A DNA stretch of 64,000 bases from Streptomyces roseofulvus (GCF_039534915.1 NZ_BAAAWE010000001.1:5580001-5644000); one strand, 5' to 3'. Counted from the stretch's first letter, positions 52,498 to 61,359 are shown. Notes: generated by a model not told the origin, from the sequence alone. A program made the numbers and translations.

Positions 52498-54699
52498 TCA
52501 CCCCGCCACCCGCAGCAGCACCACCGACCGCGCCCCCACGTCGAGCACCGCCCCGCCCGGGTGGAGCGTGCCCGGGGGCGCGGTCTGGTCGTCGAGGGAC
52601 GTGTCCAGGACGCGCTCGTACGTCTGGGCCCACGGCGGGCCCGGGAGGCGGAAGGACAGGGGGCGGGGGCCCGCGTGGAGGACGGCGAGGAAGCTGTCGT
52701 CGAGGACCTGCTCGCCCCGCTCGTCACGGCCCGGTATGTCGCGGCCCGACAGATAGAGGGCGAGGGTGGCGGAGGGCGCGTACCAGTCCCGCTCGGTCAT
52801 CTCGGTGCCGTCGGGGCCGAACCAGGCCAGGTCGCGCAGCCCGTCGGCGCCCTGGGGGCGGCCGGAGAAGAAGGCGCGGCGGCGCAGCACCGGGTGGCGG
52901 TGCCGGAGCGCGAGCAGCCGCCGGGTGAGGGCGAGGAGCTGGCCGCGGCCGGGGTCGTCGGGGAGGGACCAGTCGAGCCAGCCGATCTCGTTGTCCTGGC
53001 AGTACGCGTTGTTGTTGCCGCCCTGGGTGCGGCCCATCTCGTCGCCCGCGACGAGCATCGGCACGCCGGTGGAGAGCAGCAGCGTGGTGAGCAGGTTGCG
53101 GAGCTGGCGGAGCCGGAGGGCGTTCACCTCCGGGTCGTCGGTCTCGCCCTCCGCGCCGCAGTTCCAGGAGCGGTTGTCGTGGGTGCCGTCCCGGTTGCCC
53201 TCCCCGTTGGCCTCGTTGTGCTTGCGCTCGTAACTGACCAGGTCGCGGAGGGTGAAGCCGTCGTGGGCGGTGACGAAGTTGACGGAGGCGTACGGCCGCC
53301 GGCCGCCCCAGGCGTAGAGGTCGCTGGAGCCGGAGAGCCGGTAGCCGAGGTCGCGCACGTCGGGCAGGGCGCCGCGCCAGAAGTCCCGTACGGCGTCCCG
53401 GTAGCGGTCGTTCCACTCGGTCCACAGCGGCGGGAAGGCGCCGACCTGGTAGCCGCCGTTGCCGACGTCCCACGGTTCGGCGATGAGCTTCACCCGGCGC
53501 AGCACCGGGTCCTGGGCGATGACGGCGAGGAACGGCGACAGCATGTCGACGTCGTGCATCGAGCGGGCCAGCGCCGCCGCCAGGTCGAAGCGGAAGCCGT
53601 CGACGCCCATCTCGGTCACCCAGTACCGCAGGGAGTCGGTGATGAGCCGGAGCACCTGCGGCTGGACGACGTGCAGGGTGTTGCCGCAGCCGGTGTAGTC
53701 GGCGTAGCGCCGGGCGTCCGACTGGAGCCGGTAGTAGCCGCGGTTGTCGATGCCCTTCAGGGACAGGGTCGGGCCGAGTTCGCCCGCCTCCGCCGTGTGG
53801 TTGTAGACGACGTCGAGGATGACCTCGATGCCGGCCGCGTGCAGCGCCCGGACCATCCGCTTGAACTCGCCGACCTGCTGCCCGGTGGTGCCGGACGAGG
53901 AGTAGCCGGCGTGCGGGGCGAAGTACCCGATCGAGTTGTAGCCCCAGTAGTTGGTGAGGCCGCGGCGCAGCAGGTGGTCCTCGTGGGCGAACTGGTGGAC
54001 CGGCAGCAGCTCGACGGCCGTCACCCCGAGGCGTACGAGGTGGTCGATCGCGGCCGGGTGGGCGAGCCCCGCGTACGTGCCCCGCAGCCGCTCCGGGATG
54101 CCGGGGTGCCGGGCGGTGAAGCCCTTGACGTGCAGCTCGTAGATGACGGAGTCCTGCCAGGGCGTCTTGGGCCTGCGGTCGTCGGACCAGTCGTCGTCGT
54201 CCCGCACGACGACCCCCTTGGGGACGTGCGGGGCGGAGTCCCGCTCGTCGCGGACGGTGTCGGCGACGTGCTGCTGCGGCCAGTCCCGCACGTGCCCGTA
54301 CACCTCGGGCGGCAGCGCGAACTCGCCGTCGACGGCCCGCGCGTACGGGTCGAGGAGCAGCTTCGCCGGGTTCCAGCGGGCGCCGGTCCACGGGTCCCAC
54401 CGGCCGTGCACCCGGTAGCCGTACCGCTGCCCGGGTCCGACGCCGGGCACGAAGCCGTGCCAGATCTCGTGGGTGAGCTCGGTCAGCGGCAGACGGGTCT
54501 CGGTGCCGTCGGCGGCGAAGAGGCAGAGCTCGACCGCCTCCGCGCCGCCCGCCCAGAGGGCGAAGTTGGTGCCCCGGGTCCCGTCCGGTCCGACCCGGCA
54601 GCGGGCCCCGAGGGGGGTGGGCGCGCCCGGCCAGACCGGGGGCGCGGTCCGTCCCGGGGCATGCTCCTCTACCGCCTGCTGTTCGGCTGCGCTCGACAC
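52498..54699 (-). CDS. glgX: Glycogen debranching enzyme GlgX (GH13_11 isoamylase type)
   Basis: Cytosolic debranching enzyme of 733 aa cleaving alpha-1,6 links after phosphorylase trimming. N-terminal CBM48 region (about 25-135; GTNFALWAGGAEAVELCLF), then the barrel with VILDVVYNHTAEAGELGP, MGVDGFRFDLAAALAR (nucleophile Asp), VKLIAEPWDVG (acid Glu) and FVTAHDGFTLRDLVSYERK (His-Asp). RTQGGNNNAYCQDNEIGWLDW is typical of GlgX. Start GTG 54699 follows GGGAGG; the frame continues upstream without support. It lies 10 kb from the other glucan genes and is convergent with the lipoprotein gene (19 bp). Confidence 0.93.
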   Translation of the reverse strand: MSSAAEQQAVEEHAPGRTAPPVWPGAPTPLGARCRVGPDGTRGTNFALWAGGAEAVELCLFAADGTETRLPLTELTHEIWHGFVPGVGPGQRYGYRVHGRWDPWTGARWNPAKLLLDPYARAVDGEFALPPEVYGHVRDWPQQHVADTVRDERDSAPHVPKGVVVRDDDDWSDDRRPKTPWQDSVIYELHVKGFTARHPGIPERLRGTYAGLAHPAAIDHLVRLGVTAVELLPVHQFAHEDHLLRRGLTNYWGYNSIGYFAPHAGYSSSGTTGQQVGEFKRMVRALHAAGIEVILDVVYNHTAEAGELGPTLSLKGIDNRGYYRLQSDARRYADYTGCGNTLHVVQPQVLRLITDSLRYWVTEMGVDGFRFDLAAALARSMHDVDMLSPFLAVIAQDPVLRRVKLIAEPWDVGNGGYQVGAFPPLWTEWNDRYRDAVRDFWRGALPDVRDLGYRLSGSSDLYAWGGRRPYASVNFVTAHDGFTLRDLVSYERKHNEANGEGNRDGTHDNRSWNCGAEGETDDPEVNALRLRQLRNLLTTLLLSTGVPMLVAGDEMGRTQGGNNNAYCQDNEIGWLDWSLPDDPGRGQLLALTRRLLALRHRHPVLRRRAFFSGRPQGADGLRDLAWFGPDGTEMTERDWYAPSATLALYLSGRDIPGRDERGEQVLDDSFLAVLHAGPRPLSFRLPGPPWAQTYERVLDTSLDDQTAPPGTLHPGGAVLDVGARSVVLLRVAG

Positions 54700-54886
54700 C
54701 GCCCTGGCCTCCCGCGGCTCCGGCGGGCCCGCGTGCCGGGGCGGGGGCGTCCCGGCCCCTGCCCCGCGCGTCCTCCCGCACCCTCGTGTACTCCCGGTCG
54801 TCCTCCCTGTTCTGCCCGCAGCGCCGTCCCCCCAACATGGCCCGCGCGCACGTTTCCCCTGGAGGGGGGTCGTCGTTGGGCCACGC

Positions 54887-56104
54887 GTGACACGTGTATG
54901 GGAACGGGCCGGACAATTCCTCGCGGTCGCGGGGCTCCTCGTGGGTCTCGCCGGCTGCACCGGATCGGACGGGGAAGGAGGCGTCGGCCTGGGGCTTCCC
55001 GGCAAGGCGCGGGCCCCCGGCGACGTGATCCGGGTCGTCCCGGAGGACGGCAGCCGCGCGGTGCCCGCCGACGGCCCCCTGGAGGTACGGGTGGACAGCG
55101 GGCGGCTCGAACGGGTGAGCGTGACCCAGGTGGCGGACGGGCGCCGGTCCGCCGTCCCCGGCACGTTCTCGGCCGACGGGCTGAGCTGGCGGCCCGCCGG
55201 CGCCACCCGGCTCGCGCTCGCCGCGAAGTACAGCGTGGACGCGGTGGCGCTCGACGCGCACGGGCGCCGCTCGGCCCGGCACACCACCTTCACCACGGTG
55301 GTGCCGGAGAGCCGGTTCATCGGCTACTTCACGCCGGAGAACCGTTCCACTGTCGGCGCCGGCATGATCGTCTCCTTCGGCTTCAACCGCCCGATCGAGA
55401 ACCGGGCCGAGGTGGAGCGGGCCATCCGGGTCACCGCCGACCCGCCGGTCGAGGTCGTCGGCCACTGGTTCGGCAAGGAGCGGCTCGACTTCCGCCCCGC
55501 CGCGTACTGGGCGCCCGGCACGAAGGTGACGGTCGAGCTGGGGCTCCGGGACGTCGAGGGCGCCCCCGGCGTCTACGGCATCCAGCGCAAGACGGTCGGC
55601 TTCACGGTCGGCCGCTCCCAGGTCTCCCTGGTCGACGCCGCCGCCCACACGATGGAGGTGCGGCGGGACGGGCGGGTCCTCGCCACCCTGCCGATCACCG
55701 CGGGCGCGCCGAAGACCACCACGTACAACGGCAAGATGGTGGTGACCGAGCTGTACGACGTGACCCGGATGAACGGGGCCACCGTCGGCTTCGGCGGCGA
55801 GTACGACATCAAGGACGTGCCGCACGCGATGCGGCTCACCGAGTCGGGCACCTTCATCCACGGCAACTACTGGGCCGACGCCTCCACCTTCGGCTCCGCC
55901 AACGTCAGCCACGGCTGCGTGGGGCTGCGGGACGTGAAGGGCGGCGGCTCCGACACCCCGGCGGGCTGGTTCTTCGACCGGAGCCTGATCGGCGACGTCG
56001 TCGAGGTGGTCAACTCCCGGGACCGGAAGGTCGCCCCGGACAACGGTCTCGGCGGCTGGAACCTGGACTGGGCGGCCTGGAAGGCGGGTTCCGCCCTCCG
56101 CTGA
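54887..56104 (+). CDS. L,D-transpeptidase lipoprotein, paralog 1
   Basis: Exported wall cross-linking enzyme of 405 aa, forming 3-3 links in peptidoglycan. Lipobox VGLAGC near residue 22. Two Ig-like domains follow (about 45-250; for example FIGYFTPENRSTVGAGM), then the YkuD catalytic domain (about 255-380) with HGNYW and SHGCVGL, in which H342 and C344 are the catalytic pair, and a short C-terminal cap with Trp residues (GWNLDWAAWK). Start GTG 54887 is the only start near the signal peptide, though its GGAGG lies rather far upstream (about 17 nt). It is followed by a close paralog at 56298. Confidence 0.9.
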   Translation: MTRVWERAGQFLAVAGLLVGLAGCTGSDGEGGVGLGLPGKARAPGDVIRVVPEDGSRAVPADGPLEVRVDSGRLERVSVTQVADGRRSAVPGTFSADGLSWRPAGATRLALAAKYSVDAVALDAHGRRSARHTTFTTVVPESRFIGYFTPENRSTVGAGMIVSFGFNRPIENRAEVERAIRVTADPPVEVVGHWFGKERLDFRPAAYWAPGTKVTVELGLRDVEGAPGVYGIQRKTVGFTVGRSQVSLVDAAAHTMEVRRDGRVLATLPITAGAPKTTTYNGKMVVTELYDVTRMNGATVGFGGEYDIKDVPHAMRLTESGTFIHGNYWADASTFGSANVSHGCVGLRDVKGGGSDTPAGWFFDRSLIGDVVEVVNSRDRKVAPDNGLGGWNLDWAAWKAGSALR

Positions 56105-56297
56105 CCCGGCTCCGGCGCGAGGGCCGGACGCGGGCCGCTCCCCGCTCGCCTCCGGCCCGTCCCGACTGGGACTGAACGGTGACATTCACGTGGAACTTTC
56201 GTGTCTTCCGGTGTGATTATCTAGCGCCGTGCACGGGACGTGCGCATGGGGGTGGGGCCCGGTCAGACGCCGGGTCGTGCGAGGGGAGAAGACCATA

Positions 56298-57542
56298 GTG
56301 AACGGGCAGCCGATATCGGGGACGCCGGCGCGGCGGCGGGGGCTCCGCCTCGGGGCCCTGGCCACGGGGGCGCTGCTCCTCGTCCTGACCGCGTGCGGCG
56401 GCGAGGAGCCGTCCGGGACGGCGGACGGTGCCGGGGCCAAGGGCTCGGGCCAGGGGACCGCGGCCCCCGACAACGCCGCCTCGCAGGCGGTCGTGACCGT
56501 CCTGCCGAAGGACGGCGCCGACTCGGTCGCCACCAGCGGGGCCCTCAAGGTCACCGCCGAGCAGGGCAAGCTGACCACCGTGACGGTCGCCGACTCCAAG
56601 GGCGCCCCGGTCGAGGGGAAGATCTCGGCGGACGGCGCGAGCTGGGAGCCGCTGGCCCACCTGTCGGCCGGCACCCAGTACAAGGTCCACGCGATCGCGA
56701 AGGACGCCGAGGGCCGCGAGTCGGCGAAGGACACCACCTTCACGACCCTGGTCCCGAAGAACACCTTCATCGGCCACTACACGCCGGAGGCGGACACGAC
56801 CGTCGGCGTGGGCATGCCGGTCTCCATCAACTTCACCCGGGGCATCACCGACCCCGAGGCCGTGGAGAAGGCCATCAAGGTCACGGCCGAGCCGGCCGTC
56901 GAGATCGAGGGCCACTGGTTCGGCAACGACCGCCTGGACTTCCGCCCCGAGGAGTACTGGAAGGCCGGCACGAAGGTCACGGTCGAGCTGAACCTGGACG
57001 GCGTCGAGGGCCGCCCGGGCGTCTACGGCAAGCAGAAGAAGACGTACTCCTTCACCATCGGCCGCCGTCAGGTCTCCACCGTCGACGCGAGCGCCAAGAC
57101 GATGAAGGTCGAGCGCGACGGGCAGATCATCAAGACCCTGCCGATCACCGCGGGCGCCCCGTCCACGACCACGTACAACGGTCAGATGGTCATCAGCGAG
57201 AAGTACAAGGTGACCCGCATGAACGGGGCCACCGTCGGCTTCGGCGGCGAGTACGACATCAAGGACGTGCCGCACGCCATGCGCCTGTCCACCTCCGGCA
57301 CCTTCGTGCACGGCAACTACTGGGCGCCGAAGTCCACCTTCGGCTCGCAGAACGTCAGCCACGGCTGCGTCGGCCTGTCGGACACCCGGGGCGCGGGCGA
57401 CAGCTCCACCCCCGCCGCCTGGTTCTACGACCGGTCGATCATCGGTGACGTCGTCATCGTGAAGAACTCCAAGGACAAGCAGATCAAGCCGGAGAACGGC
57501 CTGAACGGCTGGAACATGTCCTGGGCGGAGTGGACCGCCTGA
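56298..57542 (+). CDS. L,D-transpeptidase lipoprotein, paralog 2
   Basis: Exported 3-3 peptidoglycan cross-linking enzyme of 414 aa. Lipobox LLVLTAC (Cys about residue 34), a Gly/Ala linker, two Ig-like domains and the YkuD domain with FVHGNYW and SHGCVGL; the nucleophile is C357. It shares long identical blocks with paralog 1, such as VGFGGEYDIKDVPHAMRL, showing a local duplication. Unlike paralog 1 it has GAGGGG directly before GTG 56298 and an AT-richer upstream region (56180-56225), so it probably has its own promoter. It ends with the same Trp-rich cap (GWNMSWAEW). A terminator follows. Confidence 0.92.
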   Translation: MNGQPISGTPARRRGLRLGALATGALLLVLTACGGEEPSGTADGAGAKGSGQGTAAPDNAASQAVVTVLPKDGADSVATSGALKVTAEQGKLTTVTVADSKGAPVEGKISADGASWEPLAHLSAGTQYKVHAIAKDAEGRESAKDTTFTTLVPKNTFIGHYTPEADTTVGVGMPVSINFTRGITDPEAVEKAIKVTAEPAVEIEGHWFGNDRLDFRPEEYWKAGTKVTVELNLDGVEGRPGVYGKQKKTYSFTIGRRQVSTVDASAKTMKVERDGQIIKTLPITAGAPSTTTYNGQMVISEKYKVTRMNGATVGFGGEYDIKDVPHAMRLSTSGTFVHGNYWAPKSTFGSQNVSHGCVGLSDTRGAGDSSTPAAWFYDRSIIGDVVIVKNSKDKQIKPENGLNGWNMSWAEWTA

Positions 57543-57564
57543 TCCGCGTCCTCCCGCGTCCGAC

Positions 57565-57610
57565 CCGGGCCCGGTGCCGTCCGCTCTGTGAGCAACGGCA
57601 CCGGGCCCGG
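57565..57610 (+). terminator. Terminator after the L,D-transpeptidase genes
   Basis: Perfect 16-bp stem (57565-57580 and 57595-57610) with a 14-nt loop. Confidence 0.85.
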
Positions 57611-57639
57611 TCCCGTTAACGGCCACTAACCTCTTCCCC

Positions 57640-58407
57640 ATGACTGTGAACCTCGAAGTCGCCGACGGCGTCGGCACGATCCGTCTCGACCGCCCGCCGA
57701 TGAACGCCCTGGACATCGCCACCCAGGACCGGCTGCGCGAGCTGGCCCAGGAGGCCACCGACCGCGACGACGTGCGGGCCGTCGTCCTCTACGGCGGCGA
57801 GAAGGTCTTCGCGGCCGGCGCGGACATCAAGGAGATGCAGGTCATGGACCACGTGGCCATGGTCGAGCGGTCCCGCGCGCTCCAGGACTCCTTCACCGCC
57901 GTCGCCCGCATCCCCAAGCCGGTCGTCGCCGCGATCACCGGCTACGCGCTCGGCGGTGGCTGCGAACTCGCCCTCTGCGCCGACTACCGGATCGCCGCCG
58001 ACAACGCGAAGCTCGGCCAGCCCGAGATCCTGCTCGGCCTGATCCCCGGCGCCGGCGGCACCCAGCGGCTGTCCCGGCTCGTCGGTCCCTCCAGGGCCAA
58101 GGACCTCATCTTCACCGGCCGGATGGTGAAGGCCGACGAGGCGCTCACGCTCGGCCTGGTCGACTGGGTCGTCCCGGCCGCCGAGGTGTACGAGCAGGCG
58201 CACGCCTGGGCGGCGAAGCTGGCCCAGGGCCCGGCGGTGGCGCTGCGCGCCGCCAAGGAGGCCGTCGACCAGGGCCTGGAGGCCGACATCGACACCGGGC
58301 TCGCCCTCGAACGCACCTGGTTCTCGGCGCTGTTCGCCACCGCCGACCGCGAGACCGGCATGCGCAGCTTCGTCGAGGAGGGCCCGGGCAAGGCGAAGTT
58401 CGCCTGA
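57640..58407 (+). CDS. Enoyl-CoA hydratase/isomerase family protein
   Basis: Cytosolic crotonase-fold protein of 255 aa. The oxyanion-hole segments are KVFAAGADIKEM and ITGYALGGGCELAL, and the substrate loop AKLGQPEILLGLIPGAGGTQRL carries the family's catalytic Glu region. The last helix, ATADRETGMRSFVE, is also typical. These features fit a short-chain enoyl-CoA hydratase of beta-oxidation, though other crotonase activities cannot be excluded. Start ATG 57640. It is monocistronic between two terminators, so context does not define the pathway. Confidence 0.88.
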   Translation: MTVNLEVADGVGTIRLDRPPMNALDIATQDRLRELAQEATDRDDVRAVVLYGGEKVFAAGADIKEMQVMDHVAMVERSRALQDSFTAVARIPKPVVAAITGYALGGGCELALCADYRIAADNAKLGQPEILLGLIPGAGGTQRLSRLVGPSRAKDLIFTGRMVKADEALTLGLVDWVVPAAEVYEQAHAWAAKLAQGPAVALRAAKEAVDQGLEADIDTGLALERTWFSALFATADRETGMRSFVEEGPGKAKFA

Positions 58408-58425
58408 CGTCCGTCCGTCCGTCCG

Positions 58426-58459
58426 CCTGACGGCCCGTCGTTTCCGACGGGCCGTCAGG
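58426..58459 (+). terminator. Terminator after enoyl-CoA hydratase gene
   Basis: Perfect 15-bp stem (58426-58440 and 58445-58459), loop TTTC. It is preceded by four tandem GTCC units (58409-58424). Confidence 0.88.
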
Positions 58460-58535
58460 GCGACGCGCCGTCCCGCGGGGGCCATTCCACCGGAACGGCC
58501 CCCGCGGTGCGTCTCCGGCGGTCATGATGGGGGGC

Positions 58536-59036
58536 ATGGCGGGCCTGGAGAGCAGGGAACAACCGCGGCAGGGCGGTGTGCCCGCCGCACGGTGGACACC
58601 GACCCTGGAGGACGAAGAGGCCCTCGTGGCGATGGCGGAGTGGGGCAACCCGGCGGAGGGCGACGTGCGTCTGCCGTCGCGGCCGGAGTCCGCCAGGACC
58701 GCCCGCCGGATGACCCAGTACGTGGTGCTCCGGCAGTGGGGGCTCGGTCCGACCCTCGCCGAGCACGCGGTCCTGCTCGTCTCGGAGCTGGTGGGGAACG
58801 CGGTCCGGCACACCGGTGCCCGGGTCTTCGCGCTGCGCGCCCAGCGGCGCCCGGGGCGGATCCGGATCGAGGTGCGGGACCCGTCCCGCGGACTGCCCTG
58901 TCTGATGCCGGTCGCCGAGCTCGACGTGAGCGGCCGGGGCCTCTTCCTGGTCGACAAGCTCTCCGACCGGTGGGGCGTGGACCTGGGGCCGCGCGGCAAG
59001 ACCACCTGGTTCGAGATGAGGGTCAGCGACCGCTGA
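58536..59036 (+). CDS. RsbW-like ATP-binding (HATPase_c_2) regulator
   Basis: Protein of 166 aa of the GHKL ATPase type related to anti-sigma factors, very abundant in Streptomyces. The N box is LVSELVGNAVRHTG, the G1 box region VRDPSRGLP and the G2 region GRGLFLVDKLSDRWGV, at about residues 78-150. It lacks a phosphoacceptor domain and any membrane helix. Such proteins phosphorylate anti-anti-sigma partners or bind sigma factors; no partner gene is adjacent. Start ATG 58536 has GGGGGG upstream, while ATGs at 58524 and 58527 lack a site. Confidence 0.85.
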   Translation: MAGLESREQPRQGGVPAARWTPTLEDEEALVAMAEWGNPAEGDVRLPSRPESARTARRMTQYVVLRQWGLGPTLAEHAVLLVSELVGNAVRHTGARVFALRAQRRPGRIRIEVRDPSRGLPCLMPVAELDVSGRGLFLVDKLSDRWGVDLGPRGKTTWFEMRVSDR

Positions 59037-59335
59037 ACGCACGAAAGCCCCCGTGCGCCGTGGTGAGGCTGCTGGGGGCTTCCGTGTGATGCGCCGTGGA
59101 CGGGGGGGTGTATCCACGGCCGCTGAAGCGACCTGGCCCGGGTCAATGGGGGTCGTAGCACCGACTATGGCAGACGGCGGGCCATACCGCCAAGCGCCCG
59201 TATATACATCAAAACGGACATATGGTGACGTTTTCATTGTGAATCGTTGGTGACGTGCGGCACTCACCTTGAAAACTGTGAATGGCTATGCGATTCATCG
59301 TTTGTTTCCCTCGATCATCCACATACTGGACAGCG
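59037..59335. other. Region between convergent genes with an AT-rich island
   Basis: The left end holds a hairpin AAGCCCCC / GGGGGCTT (59045-59052 and 59074-59081), probably the terminator of the RsbW-like gene. Bases 59195-59335 are clearly AT-richer than their surroundings. They contain two copies of GGTGACGT (59224 and 59249), an inverted pair TGAATCG/CGATTCA (59240 and 59291) and a TTGAAA element (59270). No downstream gene is served on either strand, and short open frames are not convincing. Confidence 0.5.
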
Positions 59336-59974
59336 TCAGGCGGCGGTGAGCAGCGCCTCCGAGGCCACCGGTCGGTACCCGGCCGCCTGGAACGTCCGCA
59401 CGCTCCGCGCGTTCCCGGGCGACTGCTGCGCCCAGACCACCCCGCCCGGCGTCAGATGGCGCGCCGCCGTCGCCAGCGCCCGGCCCAGACCCCGGTGCCG
59501 CACCGCCTCGTCCACCTCCACGGCCGCCTCCCAGCGCCCTGCCACCCCGCGCCCCAGGATCAGCACCCCGCCGTCCGCGGCCCACACCCGTACGTCGTCC
59601 CGGTACTTCAGCGCCCGCGCCACCCGCGGGTGCTCCGGGTCCTCGATCTCCCGCAGCTCCAGCGGCGGCGGGCCCGGCAGGGCGTCGGCGACCGTCAGCA
59701 GGTCGACCGTGTTCATCCGCCGGCCGGTCCGGGTCATCAGCCGCACCAGAAAGCCGGGGTTCATGCTCGCCGCGAGCGGGTCGCTGCCGGTCGCCGCCAG
59801 CTCCGCCCGCACCCACGCCGGGTCGACGTCGGCGAAGACCACCGAATGGGCCGTGAAGGCCAGCACCCCGGCGTCCCGCCGGTCCGGCTGCGGCACCACC
59901 GTCGTCCCGCCGTCCATGGGCGGGAACTCCCCGCGCGCCGCCGCCGCCAGTATCCGTGTCACGTCACCGCTCAT
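59336..59974 (-). CDS. GNAT-family N-acetyltransferase
   Basis: Protein of 212 aa. The C-terminal half has the GNAT fold: VEVDEAVRHRGLGRALATAA is the acetyl-CoA-binding motif A (R-x-x-G-x-G/A) and WAQQSPGNARSVRTFQAAGY the following strand and helix. The N-terminal half (VVFADVDPAWVRAELAATGSD, MNPGFLVRLMTRTGRRMNTV) is less typical and may set specificity. Start ATG 59974 precedes MSGDVTRIL; the frame is open further upstream but runs over the divergent EF-hand gene. Substrate unknown. From memory a similar gene lies next to the EF-hand gene in S. coelicolor (near SCO5463). Confidence 0.85.
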   Translation of the reverse strand: MSGDVTRILAAAARGEFPPMDGGTTVVPQPDRRDAGVLAFTAHSVVFADVDPAWVRAELAATGSDPLAASMNPGFLVRLMTRTGRRMNTVDLLTVADALPGPPPLELREIEDPEHPRVARALKYRDDVRVWAADGGVLILGRGVAGRWEAAVEVDEAVRHRGLGRALATAARHLTPGGVVWAQQSPGNARSVRTFQAAGYRPVASEALLTAA

Positions 59975-60049
59975 ACCGCCATCATCGGACACCGCGCGGC
60001 CAGCTAATCTGACCCCCGTCAGAACAGCACCGAGAAGGGGCGGACAGCA

Positions 60050-60265
60050 GTGGCGGACATCGAGTCGGCACGCACGGCATTCAACCGGTACGACGTGGAC
60101 GGGGACGGCTTCATCACCGCCGCGGAGTACAAGAGCGTCATGGCCCAGCTGGGTGACTTCAACGTCACCGAGACGGTCGCCGAGGCCCTCATCAAGCAGC
60201 GCGACGACAACGGCGACGGCCGCCTGTCGTGGGACGAGTTCTGGTCCCACCTCAGCAAGGCGTGA
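60050..60265 (+). CDS. Small EF-hand calcium-binding protein
   Basis: Protein of 71 aa, little more than a pair of EF-hands. The loops are DVDGDGFITAAE (about residues 15-26) and DDNGDGRLSWDE (about 52-63), both with Asp at positions 1 and 3 or 5, Gly at 6 and Glu at 12, so both should bind calcium. Flanking helices fit (ESARTAFNRY and FWSHL). It resembles the calerythrin-like Cab proteins of Streptomyces, from memory SCO5464. Start GTG 60050 follows AAGGGG. Probably cytosolic calcium buffer or sensor. Confidence 0.93.
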   Translation: MADIESARTAFNRYDVDGDGFITAAEYKSVMAQLGDFNVTETVAEALIKQRDDNGDGRLSWDEFWSHLSKA

Positions 60266-60350
60266 CCCGGGCCTGACCTGCTCCGGGACCGGGACCGGGC
60301 GGCGTTCACCCTGAGTTGCCGCCCGTCCCGGGCTCGGTGACGATCGTCCG

Positions 60351-61268
60351 GTGACGCTTCCCGGACCCCTCGGCACCCCGAGCCGTCGAGGCGCCGCGGT
60401 GCTCGCCGCCGCCGCCGTCCTCGGCGTCCTCGCCGTCGCCCTCCTGGGCGCCGGCCTCGCCCGGACAGGCACCGGTGAACTGCGGATACCCGCGGCCGGC
60501 ACCACCACCCTGCTCCGGATCCTCCTCCTCGCCGGACTGGCCCTCGCCGTCGGCGAACTCGCCGGCACCCGGCTGGCCGGCGACGGCCCCCTGCCGCGCC
60601 GCCTGGCTGCCCCCGGCGCCCTGCTCGCCGCGGCCGCCTCCGCCGCCCTCCTGCTCCTCCTCGCCGCCGTCAGCGGGCTGAGCCTCCCCGTCGTCTACGG
60701 GCTCCGCGAGGGCCGGCTGCTGCTGGTCACCGCCAACGCCTGTCTGCTCGCCGCGGTCTGCGCCGCCTCCCGGCGCCCCGGCCTCGCCGCCCTCCCGCTC
60801 GCCGCCGCGATCGTCGCCGAGGCGCTGCGCGCCCACCCCGAGAGCGCCGGCTTCGGCGTCGGCGCCGGACTCACCGTCGTCCACCTCACCGCCGCCTCGC
60901 TCTGGACCGGCTCCCTGCTGTACGTCCTCCGGGTGCTGCGGCTGCGCGGCGGCGGCCGCGAGGTGCTGCTCCGGTACGCCCGGATGGCCGCCTTCGTCTA
61001 CGCCGCCCTGGCCGTCACCGGCACCGTCTCCACGCTGCGCCGGCTGCCGCTGGACGTCGTGCTGGGGACCGCGTACGGCAGGGTCCTGCTCGTGAAGCTC
61101 GCCCTCTTCGGCGGCGCCAGCCTGCTGGCCCTGATGGCCCGCTCCCGCCTGATGTCCGGCGCCGACGCCCGCCCCCCGGCCCGGATCGAGCTCACCGCCC
61201 TCGCGGTGATCGTGGCCCTCTCCGCCCTCCTCACGGTGGTGCCGGACCCGCACTGGATCCGCTCCTGA
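60351..61268 (+). CDS. CopD-like copper-resistance membrane protein
   Basis: Membrane protein of 305 aa with about eight hydrophobic segments. The C-terminal half matches the CopD domain: TVVHLTAASLWTGSLLYVLRVL (with the His in the helix), RMAAFVYAALAVTGTVSTL, and TAYGRVLLVKLALFGGASLLALM. CopD proteins take copper across the membrane, often with a CopC partner; no copC lies next to it. The start GTG 60351 is the earliest in frame and lacks a clear ribosome site. The short gap from the EF-hand gene (85 bp) permits co-transcription, but no link in function is apparent. Confidence 0.85.
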   Translation: MTLPGPLGTPSRRGAAVLAAAAVLGVLAVALLGAGLARTGTGELRIPAAGTTTLLRILLLAGLALAVGELAGTRLAGDGPLPRRLAAPGALLAAAASAALLLLLAAVSGLSLPVVYGLREGRLLLVTANACLLAAVCAASRRPGLAALPLAAAIVAEALRAHPESAGFGVGAGLTVVHLTAASLWTGSLLYVLRVLRLRGGGREVLLRYARMAAFVYAALAVTGTVSTLRRLPLDVVLGTAYGRVLLVKLALFGGASLLALMARSRLMSGADARPPARIELTALAVIVALSALLTVVPDPHWIRS

Positions 61269-61274
61269 CCGCTC

Positions 61275-61298
61275 GATTCCGGCCGTCTGCCCGGAATC
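61275..61298 (+). terminator. Hairpin after the CopD-like gene
   Basis: 8-bp stem GATTCCGG / CCGGAATC at 61275-61282 and 61291-61298, 6 bp after the stop codon; a plausible but modest terminator. Confidence 0.55.
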
Positions 61299-61330
61299 CG
61301 GCCATACGTCCGGGGATTGGCCTAGACCTA

Positions 61331-61359
61331 TTGCCCGTGACGGGGGCGGCCGATACGTT
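61331..61359 (+). promoter_or_regulatory. Promoter candidate for the small secreted protein
   Basis: TTGCCC (61331-61336), 17-bp spacer, TACGTT (61354-61359). The -10 element runs into the long palindrome listed next. Confidence 0.45.

Noticed and set aside
49400..52756. 1118-codon plus-strand open frame across the ABC exporter and lipoprotein genes
   Set aside because: Arg/Pro/His-rich translation opposite genes with clear Walker motifs; no domain recognisable.
52561..56175. 1204-codon plus-strand open frame opposite glgX
   Set aside because: Shadow frame; glgX on the minus strand has complete GH13 motifs and normal codon use.
56192..56223. Envelope-stress (sigma-E type) promoter before the second L,D-transpeptidase gene
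   Set aside because: GGAACTT and a TCTA are present, but the spacing is several bases too long for the consensus I know.
59053..59253. 66-codon open frame downstream of the RsbW-like gene
   Set aside because: Begins inside the terminator hairpin and has no ribosome site or recognisable features.
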